A DNA stretch of 64,000 nt from Mariannaea sp. PMI_226 (taxonomy: Eukaryota; Ascomycota; Sordariomycetes; Hypocreales; Nectriaceae), in NCBI GenBank assembly GCA_024336345.1, contig JANFOG010000013.1, forward strand, positions 1,054,001-1,118,000. The letters are read 5' to 3'. The stretch's first letter is position 1. The number at the start of each line of letters is the position of its first letter. The notes beneath the pieces are model-generated. The model searched no databases. It saw only the letters and a program-made list of their open reading frames with translations, and was not told the DNA's origin. A program made the translations under genes and the position numbers. Below are positions 49,813-60,531 of this stretch, one piece after another.

Positions 49813-51585
49813 CACAACTACTCAATGGGATCTCAGGGATGGAAGTAGGCGTTCAGAGGTTCCTCGTATAGCGACATAAGTTTACGTCTGAATACCGGGT
49901 GGATCTTCTCCTAGTATTCAGCAGCTGTCTTGGTTAACCAAATTTACATAAATATGAATACGAATCAATATTACAAGACAATATTATCTTAACTCTGGAC
50001 AATGAGTAAATACAAGAGTGTGATATAATTATATTATATCCGACTTTGTTTTATTTCACTACATGCAACACTTCCTCATCAATATCTTAACTATAAAATA
50101 ACCGGCTATTTTTTATTTAGCAGTTAGGAATCGAATAGAAAAGAGTGAGATATATCTTTGTGGATACCACATCAGCTGGCTTTAAAACTTTTGGCGAATA
50201 ATTGTTAAGTTTGCCCGAAACTCCTCTTGATTGTATATCTATGAAATTTACATACCGGCGATTTGTTTTTACAGGCCCAACCAGTTGATTCCTTGATATC
50301 CTTACTTTAGTAGTGGGTTTACTCCAGTACGGGAGATATGGAGATAGGTTGAAAAAAGCCGTCGGGTGCGTCAGTGAAGTTGTTGTATTTGGTAGTATAC
50401 AGCATATTGATAATATCCACATCAGATCCCATGTTGAGAAGCGAAGTGGCTTTTCTAATAGTATAGTAATGAGTCTTGGTTGGTTATTAGACACTATTTC
50501 TTGCGTAAGTTTGGGTAGGCGGACTTTATTCGTGTGTTAGGAGAAGAAAAGATTAGTGTCTGAGGTAGGCTGAGTGGTAGCCGGGGCATAACAAGTGTAA
50601 GAGACCACTCACTTCACCCGAGCGCACAGAGACTCTGTCGACTCATAATTTTGTCAATCTAAATAGTCCAGTATAGAGTCAAGCGACCGGTAAATGTGTG
50701 GTAGCTAACTATTGAATTGGCCACCTCGCTGGCGACTCCCTGGGCGTGGAGAACTGATGAGGGTACAAGCGAATAGCGATCTGCAGATCCAGGCGATACA
50801 AGTTTTTTTTTTTTTTTTTACATGGATACCGCGAGCTTCGCTGTTTCATTCTCCCCTGCCATACTGAATCAGCAGATGTGCAAAGACTAAGAAAATTAGA
50901 AGTCTCATCTCCCTTTCCTCTCTCAAACATATTGTAGAGTACTACGTAATAACCTCAACCTGCCTTACGAGAAAGGTAGTGACGTGCACTTCCTCATTGC
51001 AATCTCTCGCCCAGGAGGAGAAATGCTAAGCAACTACCAAATTAACGGGTTCGGTATAACTCTAGGCAAAACCAACCCGAGCTAGCCATTAGTGTACTGC
51101 CGTCCTTGCACCGGGCGGATGGAAACCGCAAGGGAGCAGAGGAGCCGAGCGATCCCAGCCGAGTAAGCTCCGCCAGCCGGCGTCTAGATATTGGCTGGAT
51201 GAGCCAGACACCAGGTCGAAGGTCTCGGCGACGACCTGTCACGGTGGAAGTGGGCGTTTTGAAACACTCAGTGATTATGCCACAAAATTACCGCGCTATA
51301 TAAGACAATTTAATTCCAAATACAACTGGGTTGAGAAGCTTTTTGGAACATGTACTGTTGATAATATCCTTATTTTGCGTCTTGTTGTGCCTTCATATGG
51401 AGCTCGAAAGGTTGTAAGATTATATATATCACGTTTCCTACATAATGATCTTGCTTTACGGTCAGAGCTACACGTAAATGAGAGATGACAGTCCCCCCAT
51501 TGCGAAAATTGTTTCAGCACAACTTTTATTTTCAACTTTGCAATTCAACGTGTCATACTTATTGCGACTCCCAACACCGAAAAAA
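49813..51585. other. Spacer with poly-T run and GC-rich block
   Basis: 1.8 kb. AT-rich at first; a run of 17 T at 50803-50819; then a compact GC-rich block at about 51100-51250 unlike its surroundings. A minus-strand frame at 50494-50117 (125 codons, no motif) is not called. TATATAAG at 51297 precedes the next gene. Confidence 0.5.
51297..51304 (+). promoter_or_regulatory. TATA-like element
   Basis: TATATAAG about 180-290 bases upstream of the two candidate ATGs (51478, 51586) of the secreted phosphatase-fold gene; on the strand of that gene. Confidence 0.3.
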
Positions 51586-53130
51586 ATGTGGCATTTGCAT
51601 TTTTCAACGGCTTCGTTCAATTTCATCTTCAACTGTGGCATTGCACTGGCGCAAGGCACCTCTCATGCTGTGCCCACACGTGGCTCTATGATGGTCCATC
51701 AAGGAGCCTCCATCGTGACCTTGGACTATTCCACGCCATCTCCTTCTAGCAGTAATTGGATTGGTATTTTCGCCGCCACGGGAGGGGGCCCAATCAATGG
51801 GCAGAAAGTCACGAATCCTCTAGCCTGGGCCTGGGCCACAGAGGACTGGGGAAATTTGACATTCTCTACAGCCGACTTGGCGGCTGGATATTCTTACAAA
51901 GCTTTCCTTCTTGGCGGTGAAAACCAGTTCGAACAGCTGGCTAATCCCGTTGAATTCTTGCTCTCTGGGTCTGGCGGAGACGTCCATTTCTTCGTCAATT
52001 CGACGAATCTGCGTAACGGTCGGGTTGGTCAGGATTATAGAGCCAACATTGGTGGTCTGCTAAGCAACTTGCCGGATCATACCTACAAATTCGCCAAAAC
52101 TAGTTGCACCAATTGCGACTGGGTTAAAATATCTAACACCGGAGAGATAAGCGGCAGGCCTCTGAACTCCGGTAGGACCCAAATTATCATTGAGGCCAGT
52201 AACAATTCTGGAACCAACAGCTCTATCATTGTGAGCATCGAGGTTGTGGACGATGGAGTGCAGCTGGTTGATACTCTAAACGTTGTTACTTTGAATCTCT
52301 GGAAGGGAGGGAGTAACGTCGACAACTTCCACGAGAAGCAGGTTCGTTTCTTGAACAGTATATCAGCAGACATTGTTGGTCTTCAGGAATGTGGCGACAC
52401 TCAAGCTGCCACAATGATTGCGCAGGCCCTTGGTTGGTACTCTCTACAATATGAGGATGTTGGTGCGGTCTCTAAGTACCCCATTATCTCTGTTGAGCCC
52501 AGCAATCCTCGCAACCTGCAGATGCGCATCGCACTTGATGGGGACGACCAGCAGGTCATCTTATGGAACACTCACTCAACCGCTTACCCGTACGGACCGT
52601 ATGAACCCTGCTTCAACGGAACTGGAACAGATGCTATTCACATGGCCGAAGAGTCGTCTGGGCGCGTGGGTCAGGTGAAGGAACTGATAACAGCCATGGC
52701 AACCAACCTCAAGGATGCAGATAACATCCCGGTCTTGCTCACCGGTGACTTCAATGCTCCCTCACACCTTGACTGGATTCCAGAAGCAAGCAAACTTCAC
52801 TGTAATATCAGCTCTTTCAGCTGGCCTACCTCGAAATTGCTCAGCCAGGAAGGGCTAATCGATTCGTATCGCGAGGAACACCCCGATCCAGTAGCTTTTC
52901 CAGGTGTTACCTGGTCACCTATTTTCTTGAACAATCCGAAATACGCGGACAAACCTGAGCCTTTGGACCGGATTGATTTTATCTACTATAGAGGCAAGAA
53001 GTTATCAACGGATCTATCAAATGCTATTATTGATGGTAGCCCCAAGCCGGAGGACCCAGATCCACATCGCGAGAATGAGTGGACATCTGATCATAAGGCT
53101 GTTTGGACAAGTTTCAAGTTTGCAAGTTAA
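51586..53130 (+). CDS. Secreted endonuclease/exonuclease/phosphatase (EEP)-fold protein
   Basis: Single exon, 514 residues from the ATG at 51586; this start puts a signal-like hydrophobic stretch (FNFIFNCGIALAQGTSHA) at the N-terminus, whereas the in-frame ATG at 51478 would push it inward. The first ~250 residues look like beta-sandwich (Ig-like) modules. The EEP domain follows with its active-site set: LNLW (Asn), VGLQECGD (metal Glu), LWNTHST (His), LTGDFNAPSHLDW (Asp and Asn), DRIDFIYY and the final SDHKAVW (Asp-His). Family members cut phosphodiesters in DNA, RNA, phosphoinositides or sphingomyelin; the secreted nature suggests a nuclease or phospholipase acting outside the cell. Substrate not decided. 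Confidence 0.88.
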   Translation: MWHLHFSTASFNFIFNCGIALAQGTSHAVPTRGSMMVHQGASIVTLDYSTPSPSSSNWIGIFAATGGGPINGQKVTNPLAWAWATEDWGNLTFSTADLAAGYSYKAFLLGGENQFEQLANPVEFLLSGSGGDVHFFVNSTNLRNGRVGQDYRANIGGLLSNLPDHTYKFAKTSCTNCDWVKISNTGEISGRPLNSGRTQIIIEASNNSGTNSSIIVSIEVVDDGVQLVDTLNVVTLNLWKGGSNVDNFHEKQVRFLNSISADIVGLQECGDTQAATMIAQALGWYSLQYEDVGAVSKYPIISVEPSNPRNLQMRIALDGDDQQVILWNTHSTAYPYGPYEPCFNGTGTDAIHMAEESSGRVGQVKELITAMATNLKDADNIPVLLTGDFNAPSHLDWIPEASKLHCNISSFSWPTSKLLSQEGLIDSYREEHPDPVAFPGVTWSPIFLNNPKYADKPEPLDRIDFIYYRGKKLSTDLSNAIIDGSPKPEDPDPHRENEWTSDHKAVWTSFKFAS

Positions 53131-53495
53131 ATTTCTCTCTCCTTTCGGAACTGGAAAAACAACATCCGATATTTCCGCGAATCATATGGGCCCTCACGCA
53201 CTACCAGGGCTGGTTGATCACAATGATTTTCCATGGCAAATAGCGCCAAAAGGAATGTCCCAACTTGGCTAGATGTCCCCAGACTCACTCTTCCTCCAAT
53301 CAAACCCCATGAGGCTCAAGCTTAGTTACCGAGTGACTGGTGAGGTGAGAAGAGTCATGCAGGCGAGAGGATATTAACAACTTGAATCCTCCAACTCCCC
53401 GCTTTCTCCGCACGTGGAGAAGCGACCGCAGCACCACATCTGGGACCACTGCAGGGACGCTGCGAAAGAGGACATATTGAACGCTCTCACCAGCC
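53131..53495. other. Intergenic; promoter of the Zn2Cys6 gene
   Basis: About 365 bases between two genes on the plus strand. No TATA box or other element stood out. Confidence 0.5.
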
Positions 53496-55487
53496 ATGGC
53501 AGCCGCCGAGGAGGCAGCACGCCCCTTAGATCCGTCTGAGGAGTCGCTCGTGCACGGCGGCGCCTGTAATACGTGCCGCCGAAAGAAACAGAAGTGCTCG
53601 AGAGAGGATCCTTGCCGCTCATGTATTAATAGCGGCAGCGTCTGCATTTACGAAGAGGGCCAACGTCGCGGTGCTAAGCCTGGCTACATCGAGTCGCTCG
53701 CTAAGCGCATGGACACACTTGAGGCTCTTGTACTTGGCCAGTCCCTTCTGTTGTCCCCTAGCTTGGCATCGCCGACAAATGGTGTTGCCAATACTGACAA
53801 TGGCAGCCTCGAAGACAAGCTGCAGGCTGTTCGTCAGAGCCTCCTGCGATCCAGCAACAAGCGCCAGCGTCAGCAAAGTGTATCCGATACATCTGCATCG
53901 TCGGCTGGGTCCATACCTATGCACTCGACGGATAATAATGTAGCCACAACCACACCCTTAAAGGATACAACACGCGACCCGCCACGAAGCGTCTTGCCGC
54001 CAATGCCCATGCTCCGGGAACTCATCACTATTTATTTCAGCCATATCCATCCCTGGATACCCATCCTCCATGGACCGATGTTCGAGACCGCGTTGCAGTC
54101 CTCAGATAACCAGCCCTCTGAGATAATTCTTCAGGCCATCACTGCTGCCACTATCAAGTTCTATCCCCTTGATCATTCAACCCAAGAGTGGTACCACTCG
54201 CGCTGCCATGACGCTGTAGTCCTTGCGTGTATGGATCGTTTCTCGGTTGAAACTCTCCAGGCTAGCATTATTCTTGCTTTCAATACCACTGGCAGCGGTA
54301 AAGGACCAAGGAGTTGGTCCATAGTAGCCTCTGCTACTCGAATAGTGGAACAACTTGGGCTTGCTGTTGAGGAAGAGGACGCTGTACAAAATAAGCTGCT
54401 TAACCGGATTGGTTTCCTTCCGCCAGCCAAGAACTGGACTGAAGCGGAGGGGCTAAGAAGGATCTTTTGGTGCATCTTCCTATTGGATCGATTCTGCTCA
54501 GTTTCGACAGGATGGAATACCAGCCTGACGAGTACCGATATCAAGCGGCGGCTTCCTGTGGAGGGTTGCTTCTGGAGAGACCAAGTAGACACCAAGGCGA
54601 GGTATTTTAACATCGCTGGAGATGGAATCGATCAAGAAGATGAGACAGGCGCCCTTGGGGGATTGGCCTATCTTGTCGAGGCATCGGAGTGCCTGAATCG
54701 TGTCGCAACTTTTCTGCTACGGGATTCGGTAGACCTATCGGCCAGCGACGGCCTCCGCAGGTGGTTTGAGCGCTTCCAGTCTCTTGATGCCATGCTTGTC
54801 CGGTGGAAGACTTTTCTGCCAGCGCGGTGGCAAGTTGCTGGCATCGATGCCACGGGTCGAATGGACGAAAACCTCACTCTTGCTCACATCACGCACAATA
54901 CTAGCGTCATTATGCTGCACCAAAACATAGCCTATCCTGATGCTAGCTTCCGCCATCGCCTACCGTCTCAGAATGCTGCCAAGACATGTGTCGCGGCAGC
55001 CGGGGAGATTGCCACTATTGCCGCCAAATTCATCGCTAATAGTCCTGTTGTGATACCACCGGCCTTCAGCTTTTGCCTGTTTATTGCTGCTCGCGTGTTG
55101 CTTGCGGACTCGAACCATTTCAGCACCCCTGTGGACCCAAACTTTGATATACTACTCCATGCCCTTCGTGATGCCTCAACACGGTGGAGAGCTGGCGGCC
55201 TTGCCTTTGCGAGTGAGAATCTAGCAGGGCAATTCGCCGATCGCATTGATGCAGCATGGAGGTCTAGATCACCAATTAACGTCCGCAGCGTTGCCTTGCA
55301 GGAGGATGGTGGTGCATTGTCCATGTCCCTTGCGAGCCCACCTATGCCAGATATCTTCCGTTCTGCATCGGCTAACGGCTCTGCTATGTATGACATAGGT
55401 GTAGATGATACGTACAGTGTACCAAACATTGGTTTGCAAGATTTCAATCGTATTTTCACATGGACGGATGAGATGATTGGAGGATAG
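53496..55487 (+). CDS. Zn(II)2Cys6 transcription factor
   Basis: Single exon, 663 residues. The binuclear zinc cluster is complete: C24, C27, C34, C40, C43 and C50 (spacing x2, x6, x5, x2, x6) in ACNTCRRKKQKCSREDPC. A linker RRGAKPGYIESL and a short heptad stretch KRMDTLEALVL for dimerisation follow. The fungal-specific middle homology domain spans roughly 170-450 (LRELITIYFSHIHPWIPILH at its start; LRRIFWCIFLLDRFCS in the middle). Such proteins usually bind CGG triplets as dimers. The gene lies 0.6 kb from the convergent sugar porter at 56076 and upstream of the dehydrogenase and GH88 genes, so it is the natural candidate regulator of that group (inference). Confidence 0.93.
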   Translation: MAAAEEAARPLDPSEESLVHGGACNTCRRKKQKCSREDPCRSCINSGSVCIYEEGQRRGAKPGYIESLAKRMDTLEALVLGQSLLLSPSLASPTNGVANTDNGSLEDKLQAVRQSLLRSSNKRQRQQSVSDTSASSAGSIPMHSTDNNVATTTPLKDTTRDPPRSVLPPMPMLRELITIYFSHIHPWIPILHGPMFETALQSSDNQPSEIILQAITAATIKFYPLDHSTQEWYHSRCHDAVVLACMDRFSVETLQASIILAFNTTGSGKGPRSWSIVASATRIVEQLGLAVEEEDAVQNKLLNRIGFLPPAKNWTEAEGLRRIFWCIFLLDRFCSVSTGWNTSLTSTDIKRRLPVEGCFWRDQVDTKARYFNIAGDGIDQEDETGALGGLAYLVEASECLNRVATFLLRDSVDLSASDGLRRWFERFQSLDAMLVRWKTFLPARWQVAGIDATGRMDENLTLAHITHNTSVIMLHQNIAYPDASFRHRLPSQNAAKTCVAAAGEIATIAAKFIANSPVVIPPAFSFCLFIAARVLLADSNHFSTPVDPNFDILLHALRDASTRWRAGGLAFASENLAGQFADRIDAAWRSRSPINVRSVALQEDGGALSMSLASPPMPDIFRSASANGSAMYDIGVDDTYSVPNIGLQDFNRIFTWTDEMIGG

Positions 55488-56075
55488 GGTAATTGGATCG
55501 AGGATACCAATATAATTTCAAGGATGTCAAGTATATATTAGACAATGTGATGGATTAATGAAGGCAACGTGTAAATTGCTTTTACTAACAAGCCCATGGC
55601 GTTAGTGGCTTTAGTCATAACCATTGCCTGGTCTCCATCAGAGAACTCAGGAGTTCAACCACAAATTGTCATGTTATTGTTTCCTGCTAGCGAAATTTGC
55701 TCATTCCGATAATCACAATTGGATTTCCCTACTTTATTGGAATTCTCTTTATCATTGCATTAACGATCTAGCTTATTTTCGAATGGCTTTTCATCCTTTC
55801 ATCCTGTCCTTCATCACCAAGAGCCTGCTGGATTACCAGCATGGTGCCCCATTGTTTCAGTACTACGAAGACTTTATACTCATGGCATTTCCCGCAGCTA
55901 TCAGATTATATGATGCAGATCATTGAGCAGCTTTGTGAAAAAAGAAGAAAAGAGTAAAAATTCCTAACTATCGATGAAAAGTGAAGACCGAAGATAAATT
56001 CGGATATGTTGCCAATGAAGAATTAAGAACTAAACCACCATCCCCAAGCCTTGCTGTGGTACCCAAGTTTAACTC
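55488..56075. other. Intergenic between convergent genes
   Basis: About 590 AT-rich bases containing both 3' ends; a 100-codon frame at 55624-55926 shows no motif and is not called. Confidence 0.5.
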
Positions 56076-57811
56076 TCACTCCTTCGCAATAGCATCTCGG
56101 ATATTTTCAGCTGTAGAACGCTTCTCCAGAGACTTCTTGACGGGATTTGGAGCTTCAAAGACTTCGTTCAACTCTTCAAGAGTACGATTCTTCGTCTCAA
56201 CGAAAAACAAGTAGATAATGACACACTCGATGAGATCCCAGCCGATGAAAACAATATAATAGTACACTCCGATCTTCTCAATTGCCACAGCAGTGGTATA
56301 CTGTCCCAAAATGGACGCTGATGTGGAGACAACGGCAGCAACGGCGGTACCCTTTGCACGGGTCTCCGTTGCCAGGGTTTCTGCGACGTAGAAGGGCAGT
56401 AGTGGGACGAGACAGAGGGAGAAGATGACACTGAAAAGATATATGAAGAAGATGCCTGCATTACCAGCGCTTTTGCTGGCGGTGTCCAGGGATAGTTTTG
56501 TGCAACCAGTGACAATCGCCAGACAAACAGCCATACCAAAGACACCACTGAGAAGAAACGGCCGGCGGCCTACACGATCGAGGAGCAGAGCGCCCAAAAT
56601 AGCTGCAAACCAAGAAACAACAGGGTTAAGAGCATTGAGAAGCAGTTGAGTATGAGGGTCGGTGATGCCTGTTTGCTCTACAATGACGGGAAAATAGTAG
56701 CTAACGAGGGCGTTGCCGGAGTATTGTCCAAACCAAGCCATTCCACAGGCACAAATCATGCGACGGCGAGCGGCATGGGTGTTAAACAAGTCGCGGTAGT
56801 CCCACCATCGCTTGTCGGAACCGTTCTGATAGATTTGAGAAGTCATCTCGGCCATTTGGAGCTTTACAAAGACATTGTCGACTGAGCCTTCTCCGTGAAG
56901 GTCGGCAAGCACACGTTCTGCCTCCTCGCGGCGATTTTGTGCCATGAGCCAACGCGGAGTCTCGGGAGCGAAGAAGATTCCAATGGCAACAACTCCGGAG
57001 CTGAACATCTGTAGCCAAATAGGGATTCGGAACGAACCCTCCCCATCGAGGTAAGCGGTCCCGTACGTCACCCAGCTGGCAACGATGGAACCGACGAAGT
57101 AGTTAGTCTGCATCAAGCCAGAGAGAGGCCCACGCCAATGTGGATGGGCCATTTCAGCGACAAACGTCGGGGCGGCAACGTTGAGAAAGGTTTGCCCAAA
57201 CCCACAGAGAAAACGACCGCCAAGAAACATTCCGCTATTCACAGCCGGTGCCTGAACACAAGTTCCTATGATGACGAAAACACAGCCGACTAAAATCCCC
57301 CATCGTCGGCCATAGAAATCGTTGAGCGGTCCACAAAAAGGAAGGGAAGCGAGGCCACCAATGTTGAAGATGGCAAAGACTAATCCGGTCGATGAGCCAG
57401 CCGCTTTCCTATTTGTCAATTGAATCAGCAATGTTACTTATCTAGCGTACTTCAGGGTCGAGAACCGCTGCACTCACAAGCCGAAGAAGTGTTGGTACTG
57501 GGGCTGTTCACTGATGTTAGCCTTCATGACTTTGAGGTTCAACGGGTAAATATGATATTGCTGTGACTCACCATAGCATTAATGGCACCCATTAGTGACC
57601 CATCATAGCCTTGCAGGACAATGCAAAGATACCCCAGCAGGAGAATCCCATATAACCGGAACATTTTTTTGGTCCAAAGCTGGGGTTTGGCATCTTCTGC
57701 GAGATGCGAGATGTGAATTGCGGTATCAACAGCAATATCACACTTAGTGTCGTCCGCATAGTCAAGCGTCTCTGAATGAGCCGTGCCCTCTTTGTTCGAA
57801 TCCTTCGTCAT
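56076..57811 (-). CDS. MFS sugar porter (lactose-permease/hexose type) with 26-nt exon
   Basis: Plasma-membrane sugar/proton symporter, 532 residues, three exons: 57811-57572, 57503-57478 and 57408-56076, introns 68 and 69 bases. The middle exon is only 26 bases and encodes PQYQHFFG; it is needed to join GAINAM to LKAAGSSTGLVFAIFNIGG in frame, as in relatives. A nearer acceptor would read TGA at once. Marks: DFYGRRWG, RFLCGFGQ, FFAPETPRWLMAQ, LDRVGRRPFLL and ETKNRTLEEL after TM12. About twelve hydrophobic helices. It is divergent from the aldehyde dehydrogenase across 556 bases, so the two probably share a control region. Substrate unknown; uronate-containing oligosaccharide or free sugar would fit the neighbours. 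Confidence 0.92.
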
Positions 57812-58099
57812 GATTGCGGATCAAGATCGCTCAACAGTTTGATTAAGGAGATGAAATGTAGGGCGTCTGTGACAATGGTTGCAAGGTAGACAGACGGGCC
57901 GATACAATGGCTGCAATAGACCCTTATATGAATTCTTGAAGGCATGCAGAGATCTCTCTGTAAAGGACTGTCGCTGCTCCATCCCGCAAGACGAGCATGT
58001 CCCCATGGGGTACCCCAGGCTCAGCCAAGAGCTAGTAGAATAGGCTTTGCCGACAGGAACCGGCTGACCAGCTTCGTGGTGTGGCGCAGGGGAAATTCA

Positions 58100-58113
58100 C
58101 GGACCGGCGTCCG
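58100..58113. promoter_or_regulatory. Inverted CGG repeat, candidate Zn2Cys6 site
   Basis: CGGACCGGCGTCCG: arms CGGAC and GTCCG, i.e. CGG-N8-CCG, dyad-symmetric. Zinc-cluster dimers bind such spaced triplets. It sits between the porter and dehydrogenase starts. Binding is inferred only. Confidence 0.4.
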
Positions 58114-58220
58114 GACGGGCGACACCTCCGGGCCAACCCCCGATTTTGGTGTATCGCCCTTTCATTGCATAAGCACCCAGTAACTGGCCCCAGAAAAGTC
58201 CCCCTCCAGCGAGATTTGCG

Positions 58221-58226
58221 TATAAA
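58221..58226 (+). promoter_or_regulatory. TATA box of aldehyde dehydrogenase gene
   Basis: TATAAA 142-147 bases upstream of the ATG at 58368. Confidence 0.45.
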
Positions 58227-58367
58227 GTGGCGCATGTGAATAGCACAACTTCTTCTTCACTTCTCAATACTCCTCAAAATTCACCTAGATTATTATTCCT
58301 CTTCACTGGGGAGCAGCAAGAGTGGCTGTTATCCGCGAAATACTCATCTTGCATTCTCAGTGCAACC

Positions 58368-59810
58368 ATGGCCGCTCCAACTATTCAAACAAAACTCTTC
58401 ATCAACGGCGAATGGGTCGTGGGCAAAGCAGGCAAAACCTTCCCTGTCTTTAATCCCGCAACTGAGGAGAAAGTTACCGACGTCTGCGAAGCTGACGCCG
58501 ACGATGTTGAGATCGCCTTTGCTGCGGCGAGCAAGGCATTTCCCGCGTGGCGGGATCTTTCGATGACTGAACGGATTAATATATGCACCAAGCTAGCCAG
58601 CCTCATCGAGAGAGATCGGCATGAAATCGCCCATTTGGAGGCTATAAACATGGGATTACCAATTTCCGCATATATGGGAGCTATATTTGGGGCTGCTGGC
58701 GATATCAGACACACCGCCGGTTTAGCTAGTGATATCCACGGCGAAACAAGCCTGAACACACCCGGCTATGTCAATTTCACACTGAGGCAGCCGCTGGGTG
58801 TGTGCGCCGCTATCATACCTTGGAATGTACCAATTATCATGTGGTGCGGTAAGGTTATTCCCTGCGTTTTGGCTGGAAATACCATCATCCTAAAATCATC
58901 CGAAAAGGCGCCTCTGACTTCCCTCAAATTGGCGGCACTGTCATCGGAAGCCGGATTTCCCCCAGGTGTCATCAACGTCATTTCAGGATTTGGGCATTCA
59001 GCAGGAGCAGCATTGTCATCTCACATGGGCATTCGCAAAATCTCATTCACTGGCTCCACCCGCGCTGGGAAGTTGATTATTGAAGGAGCCGGCAAGAGTA
59101 ATATGAAGCGAGTGTGCGTCGAGACAGGTGGCAAAAATCCGGCTGTCATCTTCGACGATGCGGATGTGGAGGAGGCTGCACGTGCTGTTGTAGCTAGTTT
59201 GCAATTCAACTCCGGCCAGATTTGCGTGTCTAACTCTCGAGTCTATGTTCACAAAGCCATCTTCAATGACTTTGTAGAACTCTTCAAGCGGAAATTCACC
59301 GACGTTAAAGCGGGGAACCCTTTGGACGAGTCAACAAATTTCGGCCCGCAGGTTGATAAGTCTCAATTTGATAGTATCTTGAGCTTCATCGAAGAAGCGA
59401 AGTCTCAGGGCGCCCGCCTGGTGACTGGCGGAGCCCGCACCTTCGAAAAGGGCTACTTCATTCAACCAACCATTTTCGTTCAGGTTCCAGCGGAAGCGCG
59501 AATCCTCCAGGCTGAAGTTTTCGGTCCAGTCGTTGCGGTACAGCAGTTCGAAACGGAGGAGGAGGTGATCGCTGAATGCAATAACACCTCTTACGGATTA
59601 CATGCGGCTGTCTTTACTAAAGATATCTCCCGTGCTTACAGGGTTATCAAGGCCTTTGAAGCTGGAATGGTTACCATTAACTGCAGTAGTGAGGTGGGCC
59701 CGTATGATCTATCCTTTGGTGGCTGGAAACAATCAGGTACTGGCAGAGAAGGGGGCAGAGTTGGTTTAGATTCTTACTTCGAAACTAAAGCTGTAACACT
59801 TAAACTCTAG
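58368..59810 (+). CDS. NAD(P)-dependent aldehyde dehydrogenase
   Basis: Oxidises aldehydes to acids. Single exon, 480 residues from ATG 58368; this start gives the family-standard N-terminus (QTKLFINGEWV), while the frame extends upstream without conservation. Active site is complete: oxyanion-hole N153 in IIPWNVP, K176 and E179 of the cofactor site in LKSSEKAPL, catalytic base E252 in VETGGKNP, and nucleophile C286 in NSGQICVSNSR. FTGSTRAG is the cofactor-binding loop. Length and motifs fit the general ALDH superfamily, near the gamma-aminobutyraldehyde/retinal-type class. No targeting signal, so cytosolic. With the porter and GH88 neighbours it may oxidise a sugar-derived aldehyde (inference). 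Confidence 0.95.
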   Translation: MAAPTIQTKLFINGEWVVGKAGKTFPVFNPATEEKVTDVCEADADDVEIAFAAASKAFPAWRDLSMTERINICTKLASLIERDRHEIAHLEAINMGLPISAYMGAIFGAAGDIRHTAGLASDIHGETSLNTPGYVNFTLRQPLGVCAAIIPWNVPIIMWCGKVIPCVLAGNTIILKSSEKAPLTSLKLAALSSEAGFPPGVINVISGFGHSAGAALSSHMGIRKISFTGSTRAGKLIIEGAGKSNMKRVCVETGGKNPAVIFDDADVEEAARAVVASLQFNSGQICVSNSRVYVHKAIFNDFVELFKRKFTDVKAGNPLDESTNFGPQVDKSQFDSILSFIEEAKSQGARLVTGGARTFEKGYFIQPTIFVQVPAEARILQAEVFGPVVAVQQFETEEEVIAECNNTSYGLHAAVFTKDISRAYRVIKAFEAGMVTINCSSEVGPYDLSFGGWKQSGTGREGGRVGLDSYFETKAVTLKL

Positions 59811-60531
59811 ATATGCAACTAGTCATAAAAATAGGCTGGAAGAAGCCGATTGAGCTAATCTATTTTCCTTCCAAGAAATACGTCATATATCAGCCCACGT
59901 AGAAGCGGAAATTGTTGTTTAGCTCGCATATTCTCAGTCTCCGTCCGCAGCTAGTTTCACGCTCTCTAAATGCTAAGTCTTTCGAAGGGGCCAGTTGAGA
60001 AGTTGTTGGGGCTGAGTGAGACTTGGCCCTCGTAAACTACTTCTCTGCTCCTTGATGCCTTCACCACCGTGGTCCTGGGTATTGGGACTAGTTCATGGGC
60101 TGAAGATCGAGAAGCAAAGTATGACTATGGTCGACATCAGGCACGTGGAAGTTGAATGAACCCCGCATTTGCTGGTCCGATTCTCATGGTCTGATAACTC
60201 CTCATGGGTCGTTTGTTGGGGGGTGTTGGGGGTGCCACCTGGTGCGGGCTAGGAGTTTTTACCGGCCCAACACCCGGCCAGGCCGTCAAATATTCCTGCC
60301 ACCATTGAATGAGGCTAATCTTTCGTTGCCGGAGAATTGGACGGAGCGCTTCCATAGGCAAATTACCCGGCTTCCCTGTCATTGCAGTTATGTAGCTTGG
60401 CCAGGTCTTTTTATTTACCACTTGCAAAAATTTACGCAACGAGACCAGAAATATATCTTGACGGCAGATTATTCGCCCTTACGAAACGATATTCAGCGTT
60501 GACACTTTTGAGAAGAAATAGAGCGGTCAGA
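59811..60531. other. Intergenic; promoter of the GH88 gene
   Basis: 720 bases. Contains CGGCCAGGCCG (60275-60285), a CGG-N5-CCG inverted repeat. No gene supported. Confidence 0.5.
60275..60285. promoter_or_regulatory. Inverted CGG repeat upstream of GH88 gene
   Basis: CGGCCAGGCCG, CGG-N5-CCG, about 250 bases upstream of the ATG at 60532. Candidate zinc-cluster site, spacing different from the one at 58100. Confidence 0.3.

Larger units (their letters stand above)
57812..58367. other. Shared promoter of sugar porter and aldehyde dehydrogenase
   Basis: 556-base divergent control region. Contains a GC-rich patch with an inverted CGG repeat (58100-58113) and a TATA box at 58221 for the dehydrogenase. 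Confidence 0.55.

Noticed and set aside
50117..50494. 125-codon minus frame resembling a transposon fragment
   Set aside because: No reverse transcriptase, integrase or transposase motif could be recognised; basic residues alone are not evidence.
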